Assembly: GCF_003086295.3 (NCBI RefSeq)
Contig: NC_092051.1
Coordinates: forward strand, 82,344,445 to 82,408,444
Reading direction: 5' to 3'
DNA: 64,000 nucleotides
Source of the DNA: Arachis hypogaea
Lineage: Eukaryota > Streptophyta > Magnoliopsida > Fabales > Fabaceae
A model generated the notes under the pieces. The model saw only the letters and a program-made list of their open reading frames with translations, did no database searches and was not told where the DNA came from. Positions within the stretch are counted from its first letter, which is position 1. The number at the start of each line of letters is the position of its first letter. The position numbers were made by a program, and so were the translations under genes. Below are positions 1 to 10,505 of the stretch, piece by piece.

Positions 1-1
1 A

Positions 2-2045
2 AAATGTCACTTTATGGTAAAACAGGGGATTGTACTAGGACATGTTGTGTCTAATACTGACATTTCTGTAGATCCAGCAAAGGTGGATTTTATTTCTAGT
101 TTACCTTACCCCTCCTCTGTGAGGAAAGTCCGTTCATTCCTTGGCCATGCAGGTTTTTATCGGAGATTCATTAAGGACTTTAGTAAGGTAGCACTACCCT
201 TATCCAGACTACTGCAGAAAGATATTGAGTTCGAGTTCAGTGAGGATTACAAACAAGCGTTTGATAAGCTGAAGACCGCCCTGACTCAAGCTCCAATTGT
301 GAGAGGACCAGACTGGAGCCAGCCATTTGAAATCATGTGCGATGCTTTCAACCATGCAGTAGGAGTAGCGCTGGCTCAGCGTGAAGGTAAGGATCCTTTT
401 GTAATTGCTTATGCATCTAAGACTTTAAACACTGCTTAGTCTAATTACACTACTACCGAGAAAGAGCTTCTTGCTATTGTTTTTACTCTGGATAAATTCC
501 GAGCCTATTTACTTGGTGCTAAAGTAGTAGTGTACTCAGACCACGCAGCTCTAAAGTATTTATTAGCTAAAAAGGAGTCCAAACCAAGGCTTATACGTTG
601 GATACTACTACTACAAGAATTTGATTTAGAAATTAAGGACAGGAGTGGTAACCAGAATCTAGTGGTGGACCACTTGAGTCACCTTAAGCACATTAAGGAT
701 ACCTCCACTCCTATAAATGATAATTTCCCATTCGACAACTTACAAGCAGTATCTGAAGTAGTCCCTTGGTATGCGCCTGTAGCTAATTATCTAGTTAGCC
801 GCACTTTTCCTCCAAACTTTACTAAGCATCAACGAGACAAGCTGAAAAGCAAGTCCAAATATTATATATGGGATGACCCATATTTATGGAGATGTGGCGC
901 TGACCAGGTAATTAGACGGTGTGTGCCTCAATCAGAATTCCAGTCCATTTTAGAGGCATGCCACTCATCTGAGAGTGGAGGACATTTTGGCCCTCAAAGA
1001 ACAGCTAGAAAAATTTTAGACTGTGGATTCTGGTGGCCTACTCTTTTTAAAGATGCTGCTGAATTTTGTAAATCTTGTTTCCCATGCCAAAGGTTTGGTA
1101 ATATATCCAAGAAGGATGAGATGCCTCAACAGACTATGCTTTTCTGTGAAATTTTTGATGTTTGGGGCATTGACTTCATGGGTCCATTTCCACATTCTAA
1201 TGGTTATTTTTATATATTGTTAGCTGTAGATTACGTTTCTAAATGGGTGGAAGCAATTTCTACCCGCATTGATGATGCTAACAATGTTGTTTCCTTTGTT
1301 AGAACCCATATTATTTGTCGCTTTGGATCACCACGAGCAATCGTGAGCGATCAAAGCACCCATTTCTGTAACAGGAGACTAACAGGATTATTGAAGAAGC
1401 ATGGGATAGTTCATAAAGTGGCAACAGCCTACCATCCCCAGACTAATGGGCAAGCTAAGGTGTCTAACAGAGAGATAAAGAGTATATTACAGAAGATAGT
1501 CAAACCTCATAGAAGAGACTGGAGCACCAGGCTACAAGATGCACTCTGGGCATACAGAACGGCATACAAGACACCCATTGGGATGAGTCCCTTCCGCTTA
1601 GTTTATGGAAAAGCCTGTCACCTCCCGGTTGAGGTAGAGCACAAAGCCTTTTGGGCAGTAAAGGAGTGCAATATGGTAGTTGCAACTGCAAGAATTAGAG
1701 AGCCTGCGCCTAGAAGCTTATGAGAACTCAAGGCTGTACAAGGAAAAGATGAAGGTTGTGCATGATAAGCACATCAAGAGGAGAGAGTTCCAACCTGGAG
1801 ACTTTGTCCTCCTTTACAACTCTAAACTGAGGCTCATGCCAGGCAAGTTGAGATCAAGATGGGAAAATCCATATAGAGAAGAGAAGGCCGAGCCATACGG
1901 AGTTTTGCACCTAAGTCATCCTTCGAGCTATGAATTCATCAAAGTTAATGGACATCGCTTAAAGCTATATCATAGTGAGAAGGCGACAAAAAACAAGGAG
2001 TTAGAAGTCTTCCTCTTGGAGGATCCAACCACAGCAGAAGACTGA
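2..2045 (+). pseudogene. pol: E1 pol remnant: RT end, RNase H, integrase
   Basis: This is the 3' part of a Ty3/gypsy polyprotein that would copy the element RNA and insert the cDNA in the nucleus. Read from base 2, it starts in the RT palm/thumb (VLGH, FLGHAGFYRRFIKDFS). RNase H follows, with acidic residues near 341 (CDA), in KELLAIV, and in YSDHAAL near 540. An integrase H2C2 zinc finger lies at about 960-1090. The integrase core has catalytic Asp at 1172-1174 (GIDF), Asp at 1349-1351 (SDQST, where SDGG is usual) and Glu at 1472-1474 (NREIKSIL). A TAG at 437-439 interrupts RNase H, where the family normally has Gln; the frame stays open on both sides. Near 1675-1690 a short deletion moves the reading frame by one, and the integrase C-terminus continues at 1680-2045 (GDFVLLYNSKLRLMPGKL). 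It is inactive. The 5' part lies outside the window. Confidence 0.93.
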
Positions 2046-2072
2046 GCTAGTGGAGCGTCCAACTTAAGGACG

Positions 2073-2104
2073 TTAAAGCAAAGTGCTGGGTGGAAGACAA
2101 CCTA
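2073..2104 (+). other. E1 post-pol conserved motif (diverged)
   Basis: TTAAAGCAAAGTGCTGGGTG lies 28 nt after the pol stop codon. It is a diverged relative of the GAAGCGCTTGTTGGGAGG motif that follows the last gag/protease stop in E3, E4, E5 and E6. The pairing of its hairpin is weaker here. Confidence 0.6.
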
Positions 2105-2209
2105 CCGTGGTATGATCGTTTCTTTCTTTTATTTCTTTATTTCCTTTCTCAATAACTCTTCTCAGTACTAGTGCCTATAGTTTACATCTTCATTTGCATA
2201 TTGCAAAAA

Positions 2210-2692
2210 AAAAAGGGGCACGCGACGCGACAGCGTCGCCGACGCGTCCCGTAGCAGGTGAGTAAGAAAGAAAAATAAATCGAACAGAAAGTCACGAGAG
2301 AGCATGGCTGGAGGCGTGCCTTAGGCACAGATTGATCCACGCAACCGCGTTGCTGACGCGTCCACACGCATCCGCGTCACCCACACGGACGCGTGACATG
2401 AAAATCGACGTAAGAAAGGGTGCATGGCCGAAAGTTGTGCTGGAGTAGGGCTGGACTGGCGCTAGACGCACAAGCCTTACCACGCGAACGCGTGCCCTAT
2501 GCGTCCGCGTCGTATTCCAATATTGGCCACCCACGCGATCGCGTTCACCACGCGAACGCGTCACCCTGGAATTTGGCAAAAATGAGTTTCGAACAGAGAG
2601 TTGTGCAAGCGCGAGGTTGCCCTCGCGCCAGTAGCACCGAACGAGTCATGCGTCCGCGTGACCGACGCAACCGCGTCGATTCATATAAGTGC
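2210..2692 (+). repeat. E1 spacer with CpG-rich ACGCGT-type palindromes
   Basis: This stretch between pol and ORF3 holds many short inverted repeats built from ACGCGT, GCGTCCGCGTC and ACGCGATCGCGT, in otherwise AT-rich DNA. The array continues at 54854-54900 beyond E2. Related motifs recur in the E1 LTR at about 58640-58820. It has no convincing coding potential; open frames here on both strands follow from the repeats. Confidence 0.8.
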
Positions 2693-4283
2693 TGGTGCAC
2701 AAAATTGTGATTCACACTTTTCACAACTCCGCACAACTATCCAGCAAGTGCACTGGGTCGTCCAAGTAATACCTTACGTGAGTAAGGGTCGATCCCACGG
2801 AGATTGTCGGCTTGAAGCAATCTATGGTTATCTTGTAAATCTTAGTCAGGAGATTAATGATAAAAATTACTTTTGTTTATGAAAACTAAATAACATGAAA
2901 TAAAGGTTACTTGTTGTGCAGTAATGGAGAACAGATTGAGATTTTGGAGATGCTCTGTCTTCTGAATCTCCGCTTTCCTACTGTCTTCTTCTTCACGCAC
3001 GCTAGACTCCTTCCATGGCAAGCTGTATGTTGGTGGGTCACCATTGTCAATGGCTACCATCCGTCCTTTCAGTCAAAATGGTCCAAATACGCTGTCACTG
3101 CACGACTAATCATCTGTCGGTTCTCACTCATGTTGGAATAGGATCCATTGATCCTTTTGCGTCTGTCACTACTCCTAGCACTCGTGAATTTGAAGCTCGT
3201 CACAGTCATCCCATCCCAGATCCTACTCGGAATACCATAGACAAGGTTTAGACTTTCCAGATCTCAAGAATGACCGCCAATAATTCTAGCCTATACCACG
3301 AAGACTCTGCTCTCACGGATTCGAATGCTCTGTTGTCAGAAGATGCAATCAAACACGTGAACCAGGAATCAAAGAGATACACACTCAATCTAAGGTAGAA
3401 CGGAAGTGGTTGTCAGGCACGCGTTCATGGGTTGAGAATGGTGATGAGTGTTACGGATCATCACATTCATCATGGTTAAGTGCGAGTGAATATCTTAGAA
3501 CAGACACAAGCGTGTTTGAATAGAAAACAGAAGTAATTGCATTAATTCATCGAGACACAGCAGAGCTCCTCACCCCCAATCATGGAGTTTAGAGACTTAT
3601 GCCATAGAGATACAATGTAAAATGTGAAGATGTCATGAGATACAAAATAAATTTCTAAAATTTGTTTAAATACTAAACTAGTAACCTAGGTTTATAGAAA
3701 ATGAGTAAACTATGACAGATAGTGCAGAAATCCATTTTCGGGGCTCACTTGGTGTGTGCTGGGACTGAGACTTGAGCTTTACACGTGCCTAGGCTGTTTC
3801 TAGAGTTAAACGCCAGGTTGTAGCCTGTTTTGGGCGTTTAACTACAACTTGTAACCTGTTTCTGGCGTTTAACGCCAGAATGCAACATGGAACTGGCGTT
3901 GAACGCCCGTTTAGGTCATTTATCTTTGAGCAAAGTATGGACTATTATATATTTCTAGAAATCCCTAGATGTCTACTTTCCAAAACAATTAAGAGCGTGC
4001 CATTTGGGTTTCTGTAGCTCTAGAAAATCCATTTCGAGTGCAGGGAGGTCAGAATCCAACAGCATCTACAGTCCTTTTTCAGCCTCTGAATTAGATTTTG
4101 CTCAGGTCCCTCAATTTCAGCCAGAAAATACCTGAAATAATAGAAAAACACACAAACTCATAGTAAAGTCCAGAAATGTGAATTTTGAATAAAAACTAAT
4201 AAAAATATAGTAAAAACTAACTAAATTATACTAAAAACTACCTAAAAGCAATGCCAAAAAGCGTATAAATTATCCGCTCATCA
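2693..4283 (-). mobile_element. E2 3' LTR
   Basis: On the minus strand the LTR runs from TGATGAGCGG (4283 down) to GTGCACCA (2693), ending TG...CA. In order it holds U3 with palindromes of the GGCGTTTAACGCC type at about 3804-3907, a TATTTAAAC box near 3662-3670, and U5 with the hairpin at 2772-2787. It lacks the PBS-like duplication seen in the E3-E5 LTRs. The five bases before 2693 are AGTGC. Confidence 0.92.
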
Positions 4284-4945
4284 CAACACCAAACTTAAAT
4301 TGTTGCTTGTCCCTAAGCAACTGAAAATCAAATAGGATAAAAAGAAGAGAATATACCATAAACTCCAAAATATCAATGAAACTTAGCTCTAATTAAATGA
4401 GCGGGACTAGTAGCTTTTTGCCTCTGAACAATTTTGGCATCTCACTTTATCCCTTGAAGTTCAGAATGATTGGCATCTATAGGAACTCAGAATTCAGATA
4501 GTGTTATTGATTCTCCTAGTTCAGTATGTTGATTCTTGAACACAGCTACTTTATGAGTCTTGGCCGTGGCCCTAAGCACTTTGTTTTCCAGTATTACCAC
4601 CGTATACATAAATGCCACAAACTCATAATTGGGTGAACCTTTTTAGATTGTGACTCAGCTTTGCTAAAGTCCCCAATTAGAGGTGTCCAGGGTTCTTAAG
4701 CACACTCTGTTTTTGCTTTGGACCTCGACTTTAACCGCTCAGTCTCAAGCTTTTAACTTGATACCTTCACGCCACAAGCACATGGTTAGGGACAGCTTGG
4801 TTTAGCCGCTTAGGCCAGAATTTTATTCCTTTGGGCCCTCCTATCCACTGATGCTCAAAGCCTTCGATCCTTTTTATTACCTTTGTCTTTTGGTTTTAAG
4901 GGCTATTGGCTTTTTCTGCTTGCTATTGCTTTTATTCCCTCTGCC
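4284..4945 (-). other. E2 3' UTR and PPT region
   Basis: No coding potential is seen. The minus strand ends in AAGTTTGGTGTTG directly against the LTR start, which is the PPT position although the tract is not purely purine. The rest matches the E5 3' UTR (42855-43520) and the E4 3' UTR (37320-37953). Confidence 0.8.
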
Positions 4946-5221
4946 TGTCTGTCTGCCACAGATTAGAGTAGAATTCCTGAACCATGTTTCTTCCCACCTT
5001 TGTCTCAGGATTAGCTAGGATTTCCCAGCTCCTGTTTTGAATTTTCTCTTGGATCTCCGGATATTCATCTTCTTTCAGATCGAATTTAACTTCCGAGATC
5101 ATTGACCTTAGACCCATTATTTTGTGGTAATGGTCTGAATGTTCTTTGGTTAAGAACTTCGCTTGATTCCAAAGTGGTTTTAGAATATTCTCTTTCTTGC
5201 CTCTTGAGGTGGTTTGTTTTC
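4946..5221 (-). pseudogene. E2 ORF3 fragment (Athila third ORF, N-terminal part)
   Basis: This is part of the third ORF found between pol and the 3' LTR. I know the family as 'putative plant transposon protein' (I recall PF20167/Transposase_32); its function is unproven. The reading resembles E3 ORF3: SEVKFDLKEDEYPEIQEKI against PEVPFNLKKSKYPEIRQEI, then NMVQEFYSNLW against LMVQEFYANAW. The first six codons lie 23 kb away at 28210-28227, because E3 inserted after codon 6 and duplicated TTTTC. Everything beyond about 90 residues is deleted; at 4945 the sequence passes straight into 3' UTR. Confidence 0.8.
5217..5221. repeat. E3 target-site duplication, left copy (TTTTC)
   Basis: TTTTC directly precedes the E3 LTR. 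The identical TTTTC follows the other LTR at 28210-28214. A perfect 5-bp duplication is the normal footprint of Ty3/gypsy integrase. Confidence 0.9.
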
Positions 5222-6704
5222 TGGTGCACGAAATTGTGATCCTTAACAACGGCGCCAAAAACATGGTGCTCGGAACGTAATTCACACACTTTGTCACAAC
5301 TTCGCACAACTAACCAGCAAGTGCACTGGGTCGTCCAAGTAATAAACCTTACGTGAGTAAGGGTCGATCCCACGAAGATTGTCGGCTTGAAGCAAGCTAT
5401 GGTCACCTTGTAAATCTCAGTCAAGCGGATTCAAATGGTTATAGAGTTTTAATAATTAAAAGATAAATAAAACATAAAATAAAGATAGAGGTACTTATGT
5501 AATTCATTATTGAGAATTTCAGATAAGCGTATAGAGATGCTTTCTTCCTCCTGAACCTCTGCTTTCCTGCTGTCTTCATCCAATCATTCCTACTCCTTTC
5601 CATGGCAAGCTTTGTGTAGGGCATCACCGTTATCAATGGCTACTTCCCATCCTCTCAGTGAAATTGGTCCAAGATGCGCTGTCACCGAACGGCTATTCAT
5701 CTGTCGGTTCTCAATCACACTGGAATAGGATTCAGTAATCCTTTTGCGTCTGTCACTACGCCCAGCACTCGCGAGTTTGAAGCTCGTCACAGCCATCCCT
5801 TCCCGGATCCTACTCGGAATACCACAGACAACGTTTAGACTTTCCAGACCTCAAAAATGGTCGCCAATAGTTCTAGCCTATACCACGAAGACTCTGATCT
5901 CACGATCAGGAGGCTAAGAGATACACATTCAAGCTTGTTTGCATGTAGAACGGAAGTGTTTGTCAGGCACGCATTCATAAGTGAGAATGATGATGAGCGT
6001 CACATAATCATCAGATTCATCATGTTCTTGTGTGCGAATGAATATCTTAGAGAAGAAATAGGCTTGAATTGAATAGAAAAACAGTAGTACTTTGCATTAA
6101 TTCATGAGGGACAGCAGAGCTCCACACCTTAATCTATGGTGTGTAGAAACTCTACCATTGAAAATACATAAGAACAAAGTCCAGGCATGGCCGAATGGCC
6201 AGCCCCCATAAAGGTCTAAGATAGCATAAAACTAATCAAAAGAACTCTCTTAACATGATAGTAAAAAGTTCTATTTATACTAAACTAGTTACTAGGGTTA
6301 CAGAAATCAGTAAATGATGCAGAAATTCACTTCCGGGCCCACCTGGTGTGTGCTTGGGCTGAGCATTGAAGCTTTCACGTGTAGAGGTCTTCCTTGGAGT
6401 AAAACACCAGTTTGTAACCTATTTCTGGCATTTAACTCTGCTTTGCAACCTGTTTCTGGCGTTTAACTCCAGAATAGGGCAGAGAGCTGGCGTTGAACGC
6501 TAGTTAGCGTCATCTAAAATCGAGCAAAGTATGAACTATTATATATTGCTGGAAAGCCCGGGATGTCTACTTTCGAACGCAATTGAGAGCACGCCATTTG
6601 GACTCATGTAGCTCCAAAAAATCCACTTTGAGTGCAGGGAGGTCAGAATCCAACAGCATCTACAGTCCTTCTTTAGCCTCTGAATCAGATTTTTGCTCAG
6701 GTCC
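5222..6704 (-). mobile_element. E3 3' LTR, truncated by assembly gap
   Basis: It aligns with the E3 5' LTR from 26554 to 28035. The last 174 bp (toward TGATGAGCGG) fall in the N run. The copies differ by roughly 10 substitutions and a 2-bp indel in the first 230 bp. The U5 hairpin is at 5347-5362, a PBS-like duplicate at about 5249-5262, and U3 palindromes at about 6394-6505. Confidence 0.9.
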
Positions 6705-7704
6705 NNNNNNNNNNNNNNNNNNNNNNNNNNNNNNNNNNNNNNNNNNNNNNNNNNNNNNNNNNNNNNNNNNNNNNNNNNNNNNNNNNNNNNNNNNNNNNNN
6801 NNNNNNNNNNNNNNNNNNNNNNNNNNNNNNNNNNNNNNNNNNNNNNNNNNNNNNNNNNNNNNNNNNNNNNNNNNNNNNNNNNNNNNNNNNNNNNNNNNNN
6901 NNNNNNNNNNNNNNNNNNNNNNNNNNNNNNNNNNNNNNNNNNNNNNNNNNNNNNNNNNNNNNNNNNNNNNNNNNNNNNNNNNNNNNNNNNNNNNNNNNNN
7001 NNNNNNNNNNNNNNNNNNNNNNNNNNNNNNNNNNNNNNNNNNNNNNNNNNNNNNNNNNNNNNNNNNNNNNNNNNNNNNNNNNNNNNNNNNNNNNNNNNNN
7101 NNNNNNNNNNNNNNNNNNNNNNNNNNNNNNNNNNNNNNNNNNNNNNNNNNNNNNNNNNNNNNNNNNNNNNNNNNNNNNNNNNNNNNNNNNNNNNNNNNNN
7201 NNNNNNNNNNNNNNNNNNNNNNNNNNNNNNNNNNNNNNNNNNNNNNNNNNNNNNNNNNNNNNNNNNNNNNNNNNNNNNNNNNNNNNNNNNNNNNNNNNNN
7301 NNNNNNNNNNNNNNNNNNNNNNNNNNNNNNNNNNNNNNNNNNNNNNNNNNNNNNNNNNNNNNNNNNNNNNNNNNNNNNNNNNNNNNNNNNNNNNNNNNNN
7401 NNNNNNNNNNNNNNNNNNNNNNNNNNNNNNNNNNNNNNNNNNNNNNNNNNNNNNNNNNNNNNNNNNNNNNNNNNNNNNNNNNNNNNNNNNNNNNNNNNNN
7501 NNNNNNNNNNNNNNNNNNNNNNNNNNNNNNNNNNNNNNNNNNNNNNNNNNNNNNNNNNNNNNNNNNNNNNNNNNNNNNNNNNNNNNNNNNNNNNNNNNNN
7601 NNNNNNNNNNNNNNNNNNNNNNNNNNNNNNNNNNNNNNNNNNNNNNNNNNNNNNNNNNNNNNNNNNNNNNNNNNNNNNNNNNNNNNNNNNNNNNNNNNNN
7701 NNNN
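6705..7704. other. Assembly gap, exactly 1000 N
   Basis: Exactly 1000 N marks a placeholder of unknown true length. By comparison with the other copies it should hide about 174 bp of E3 LTR, about 680 bp of E3 3' UTR and about 1,090 bp of the first E6 LTR including its palindrome array, about 1.9 kb in all. Confidence 0.95.
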
Positions 7705-7744
7705 AGGTTGACCTCTGCCCTTCCATCAGTTTTTTATTAACTCG

Positions 7745-7797
<53 letters not shown>

Positions 7798-9146
7798 TAG
7801 GTGGATAAAAAAAAAAAAAAAAAAAAAAAAACCAATTAGGGTGCCTTCCCAGGAATACTTGGCCTTTTTGTTGGAAAGTGACATCCATAGCTTTCCAACG
7901 AGGTATAATAGTCTATATTTGCATTCAAATTGGCAAGGTGACAGAGAACAAAGTGACGACTCAAGGAAAGGGGTGCACATTGAGTGTAGTTTAATGGATC
8001 ATTATCCTTTTGGATCAATATGTCACTAGCCCTTCAAGCAAGCAGGCCACAACAACACCAAATCAAGGCCACAAGAATCATCTAGAATAGTTTATTTTCA
8101 TTTGATTGTAATTTGCTTTGAATTTCTTTCATTTTGTAATTTAGGGAGCCTATTTAAAGGCCTTAGTTTCTGCATTTAGAGAGGGGGGATTGAAGGGGAA
8201 TCCAGCCCTGATGGGGACTTGGACTTTTACTTTTACTTTTAGCTAGTTTCCCTTTTCTTTGTAATTGAATTCAGAGCTATGATTCACTAAACCCCCTTTC
8301 ATTGGGTTAGGGAGCTCTATTGTAATTCAATGAATCAATAATAGTTTATCTTCTCTTCAATCTTTTCTCTTGAATTTTGTTAAAAGCTTCTCGATCTAAT
8401 TCCATTGAGTAGTTGTTCTTGGGAAAGAAACTACCCATACTTGGGAATCCTTCGGAGCCTTGGGAAAGGGAATGGAGGATTCATGCTAGAGAAGCTTTCT
8501 CACAGTGAATTGGACTGGGTTTGGATGGATATTGTGACATGTAATCCTACCAAATTGTGGTTCATGAAAACTGTGTGGTATAATCAGTGATCGAGCATCA
8601 TCTCTTTTATGAACATTTAAACCAAGGTTGGAATTTGTTTGTTTTTAGAGAGAATTGGTGAGCCAAGGGATTGGGATCAATCATATAAGATTGCCAAGCA
8701 AATTCATGAATGCATTGGTTGAGGAAGAGATATACATGTTTTGATTCGGAGATTTCAATATCTCCTAAACCCAATGAATTCCCCATTTCTGATTTCCACT
8801 TTCTCTTTACATTCTGCAATTCAATTCTTGCAATCACCCCCATTCCCTTTTAATTTCAGCAATTTACATTCTGCTCTTTAATACATGCAATTTAAGATTC
8901 AGCCATTTAATTTTCTTGTCATTTACTTTTCCCGCCAATTTTACATTCCGCAATTCTCATCTCAAATCTTGATTCCGCTCAACTAGAACACACTTCTAAT
9001 CCGAATTGCTCAATCAACCAATCCTTGTGGGATTCGACCTCACTCTATTGTGAGTTTTTACTTGACAACGATAACCGGTGCACTTGCCGGAAGGAATTTT
9101 GGGGTCGTGCAATTTCTAAATGTAGCTAACTAGTTTATGTGCATCA
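7705..9146 (+). mobile_element. E6 LTR copy 1, 5' part in gap, low-quality sequence
   Basis: It aligns with LTR copy 2 from about 13205 to 14581 but has many single-base losses. The edge next to the gap (7705-7855) aligns only roughly and holds two long A runs that the other copies lack. The coordinate offset to copy 2 grows from 5411 at 7881 to 5435 at 9146, so about 24 bases are missing net in 1.27 kb. This is typical of unpolished long-read sequence. The U5 hairpin is at 9039-9054. Confidence 0.85.
7744..7830. repeat. Two poly-A runs at the gap edge (probable artefact)
   Basis: A run of about 50 A and a second of about 23 A flank a short GGTGG segment. LTR copies 2 and 3 have ordinary sequence at this place (about 13246-13262). 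The runs are best explained as sequencing or assembly error beside the gap. Confidence 0.75.
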
Positions 9147-9152
9147 AGTTTA

Positions 9153-9167
9153 TGGCGCGTTGCGGGG
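9153..9167 (+). other. E6 PBS, copy 1 (with dropped bases)
   Basis: TGGCGCGTTGCGGGG equals the copy-2 PBS TGGCGCCGTTGCCGGGG with two C missing, in line with the single-base losses across this region. Confidence 0.75.
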
Positions 9168-9343
9168 ATTGGTTTTCGATTGACATTCTCATTGGAAGTT
9201 AACTAGATTGAGCAATTTTTTTTCTTTTGTTAATGTTTTTGTTTCAGTTTATTACTGCTAATTTCTGCAAATTTTAATTTGTTTTCTTTGCTTATTCACT
9301 TGTTAGCATACTAACCACTAGCTGTTTGTAATATTGCCTCACT

Positions 9344-10505
9344 ATGGAATTTCCACTATCTTTGGATGAGTATTGTTTTGAGACTGAGCACATTGCAAAA
9401 AAGAAAGGAGTATCCATCATCTTTTGGTCAATCAAAATTCATGAGAAACTCTCCACCACCACAGAATGATTCATGTTATTATGCTCATGGTGGGTGGGAG
9501 TATCAGGAACAGGAAACGGGGTACTTCCCAGAGCCACAAAATGGTCCATGTTTTGGTGAATTTGATCACTACTCAAGTTGTGGCTGGGAAGATCAAACCA
9601 AAGAGATTTCACTTATTCACACCCCATTCATCAAGCGCCATCACCTCTGAATTATCCAACCTCACCTCCTAGTTTTACATATCCAAATTCTTCATCACTT
9701 GAGCATTTCTCAGCACAAAATCCCTTCTCAAATTCATACAATTCATTCCACTACACACAAGAGTCATACCACTACCAACACTCCAACCAAAGACTCTATC
9801 AGCCCACACAAAACACATACTCCCAGCCACCATATCACAGCCAAGATAATCAACCTCATCAACCCAATCCGAACCAACAATTTCAAGATCAATCAAACAG
9901 GATAGAAGGAATGCTTGCAACTATGGGCAGAGATGTGGCCGATTTGAAAGGCTTTAAGGAAGAATTGATATCCAACTTACAAAATCAAGGTGCTGCCATT
10001 CAAAAGCTAGAAGCACAAATTGGATATCTATCAAAGCAAATCCCTACCCACAATTCTTCTAGTGATACCATGGCAAACCCAAGGGAGGAATCAGAAGAAC
10101 AAGAAATGGAGAAAGTCAATCAAGGAGATCACACTCCAATGAAACAGAGAGTTGCAAAGAGAAGGTTCATTGAACCACAAATTCAGGAAGCTTTGATGAA
10201 CAGGATACTCCAACTGTCCAACAACAACAAGTTCTGAGATCAAGGATGTGAAGGCAGTAGAAACAAGCACAAAATGAGGATTGTGACCGAGAAACAAAGA
10301 CCATATCATGAAGAAGAGAAGGTCGAAGAACAATCCAACTCCTGAGCCAACAAGCAAGTTCACTCAAGCCAATCACAAGGGAAAGCTTGCTGGAAAGAAG
10401 CATTCACAACAAGGGGCACTAACTAGCTCCTTTATCCACTTGAAGTCATTCCTCTTAACAAACTGGAGGAAGAGGAAGAAAGTCAGGAACAGCATGTCAA
10501 GCTAA
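9344..10505 (+). pseudogene. E6 gag-tail-like ORF, copy 1 (frameshifted by single-base losses)
   Basis: This is the same gene as 14787-15956, broken into overlapping frames by about eight net single-base losses (for example near 9377, 9597, 10133, 10199 and 10275). The start ATG at 9344 and the stop at 10503-10505 are both present. The breaks fade with distance from the gap, so they are probably sequencing errors and not biological mutations. See the intact copy for protein features. Confidence 0.8.

Larger units (their letters stand above)
1..2692 (+). mobile_element. E1: Athila-type Ty3/gypsy element, upstream part (pol end and spacer)
   Basis: This is the left visible part of the oldest element in the nest. 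It enters the window inside pol and runs to the E2 insertion at 2693. The same element resumes at 54854, where the CpG-rich spacer continues, and then carries ORF3, a PPT and a 3' LTR. The order pol, spacer, ORF3, 3' LTR is the Athila layout. The five bases on either side of E2 are AGTGC (2688-2692) and AGCGC (54854-54858), a target duplication with one C/T difference. Confidence 0.85.

Noticed and set aside
2292..2710. Arg/Ala-rich open frames in the ACGCG spacer
   Set aside because: GC-rich repeats lack stop codons by composition; no similarity to any known element protein.
6539..7888. Long open frames on both strands across the N run
   Set aside because: They consist of undetermined bases plus homopolymer runs and cannot be genes.
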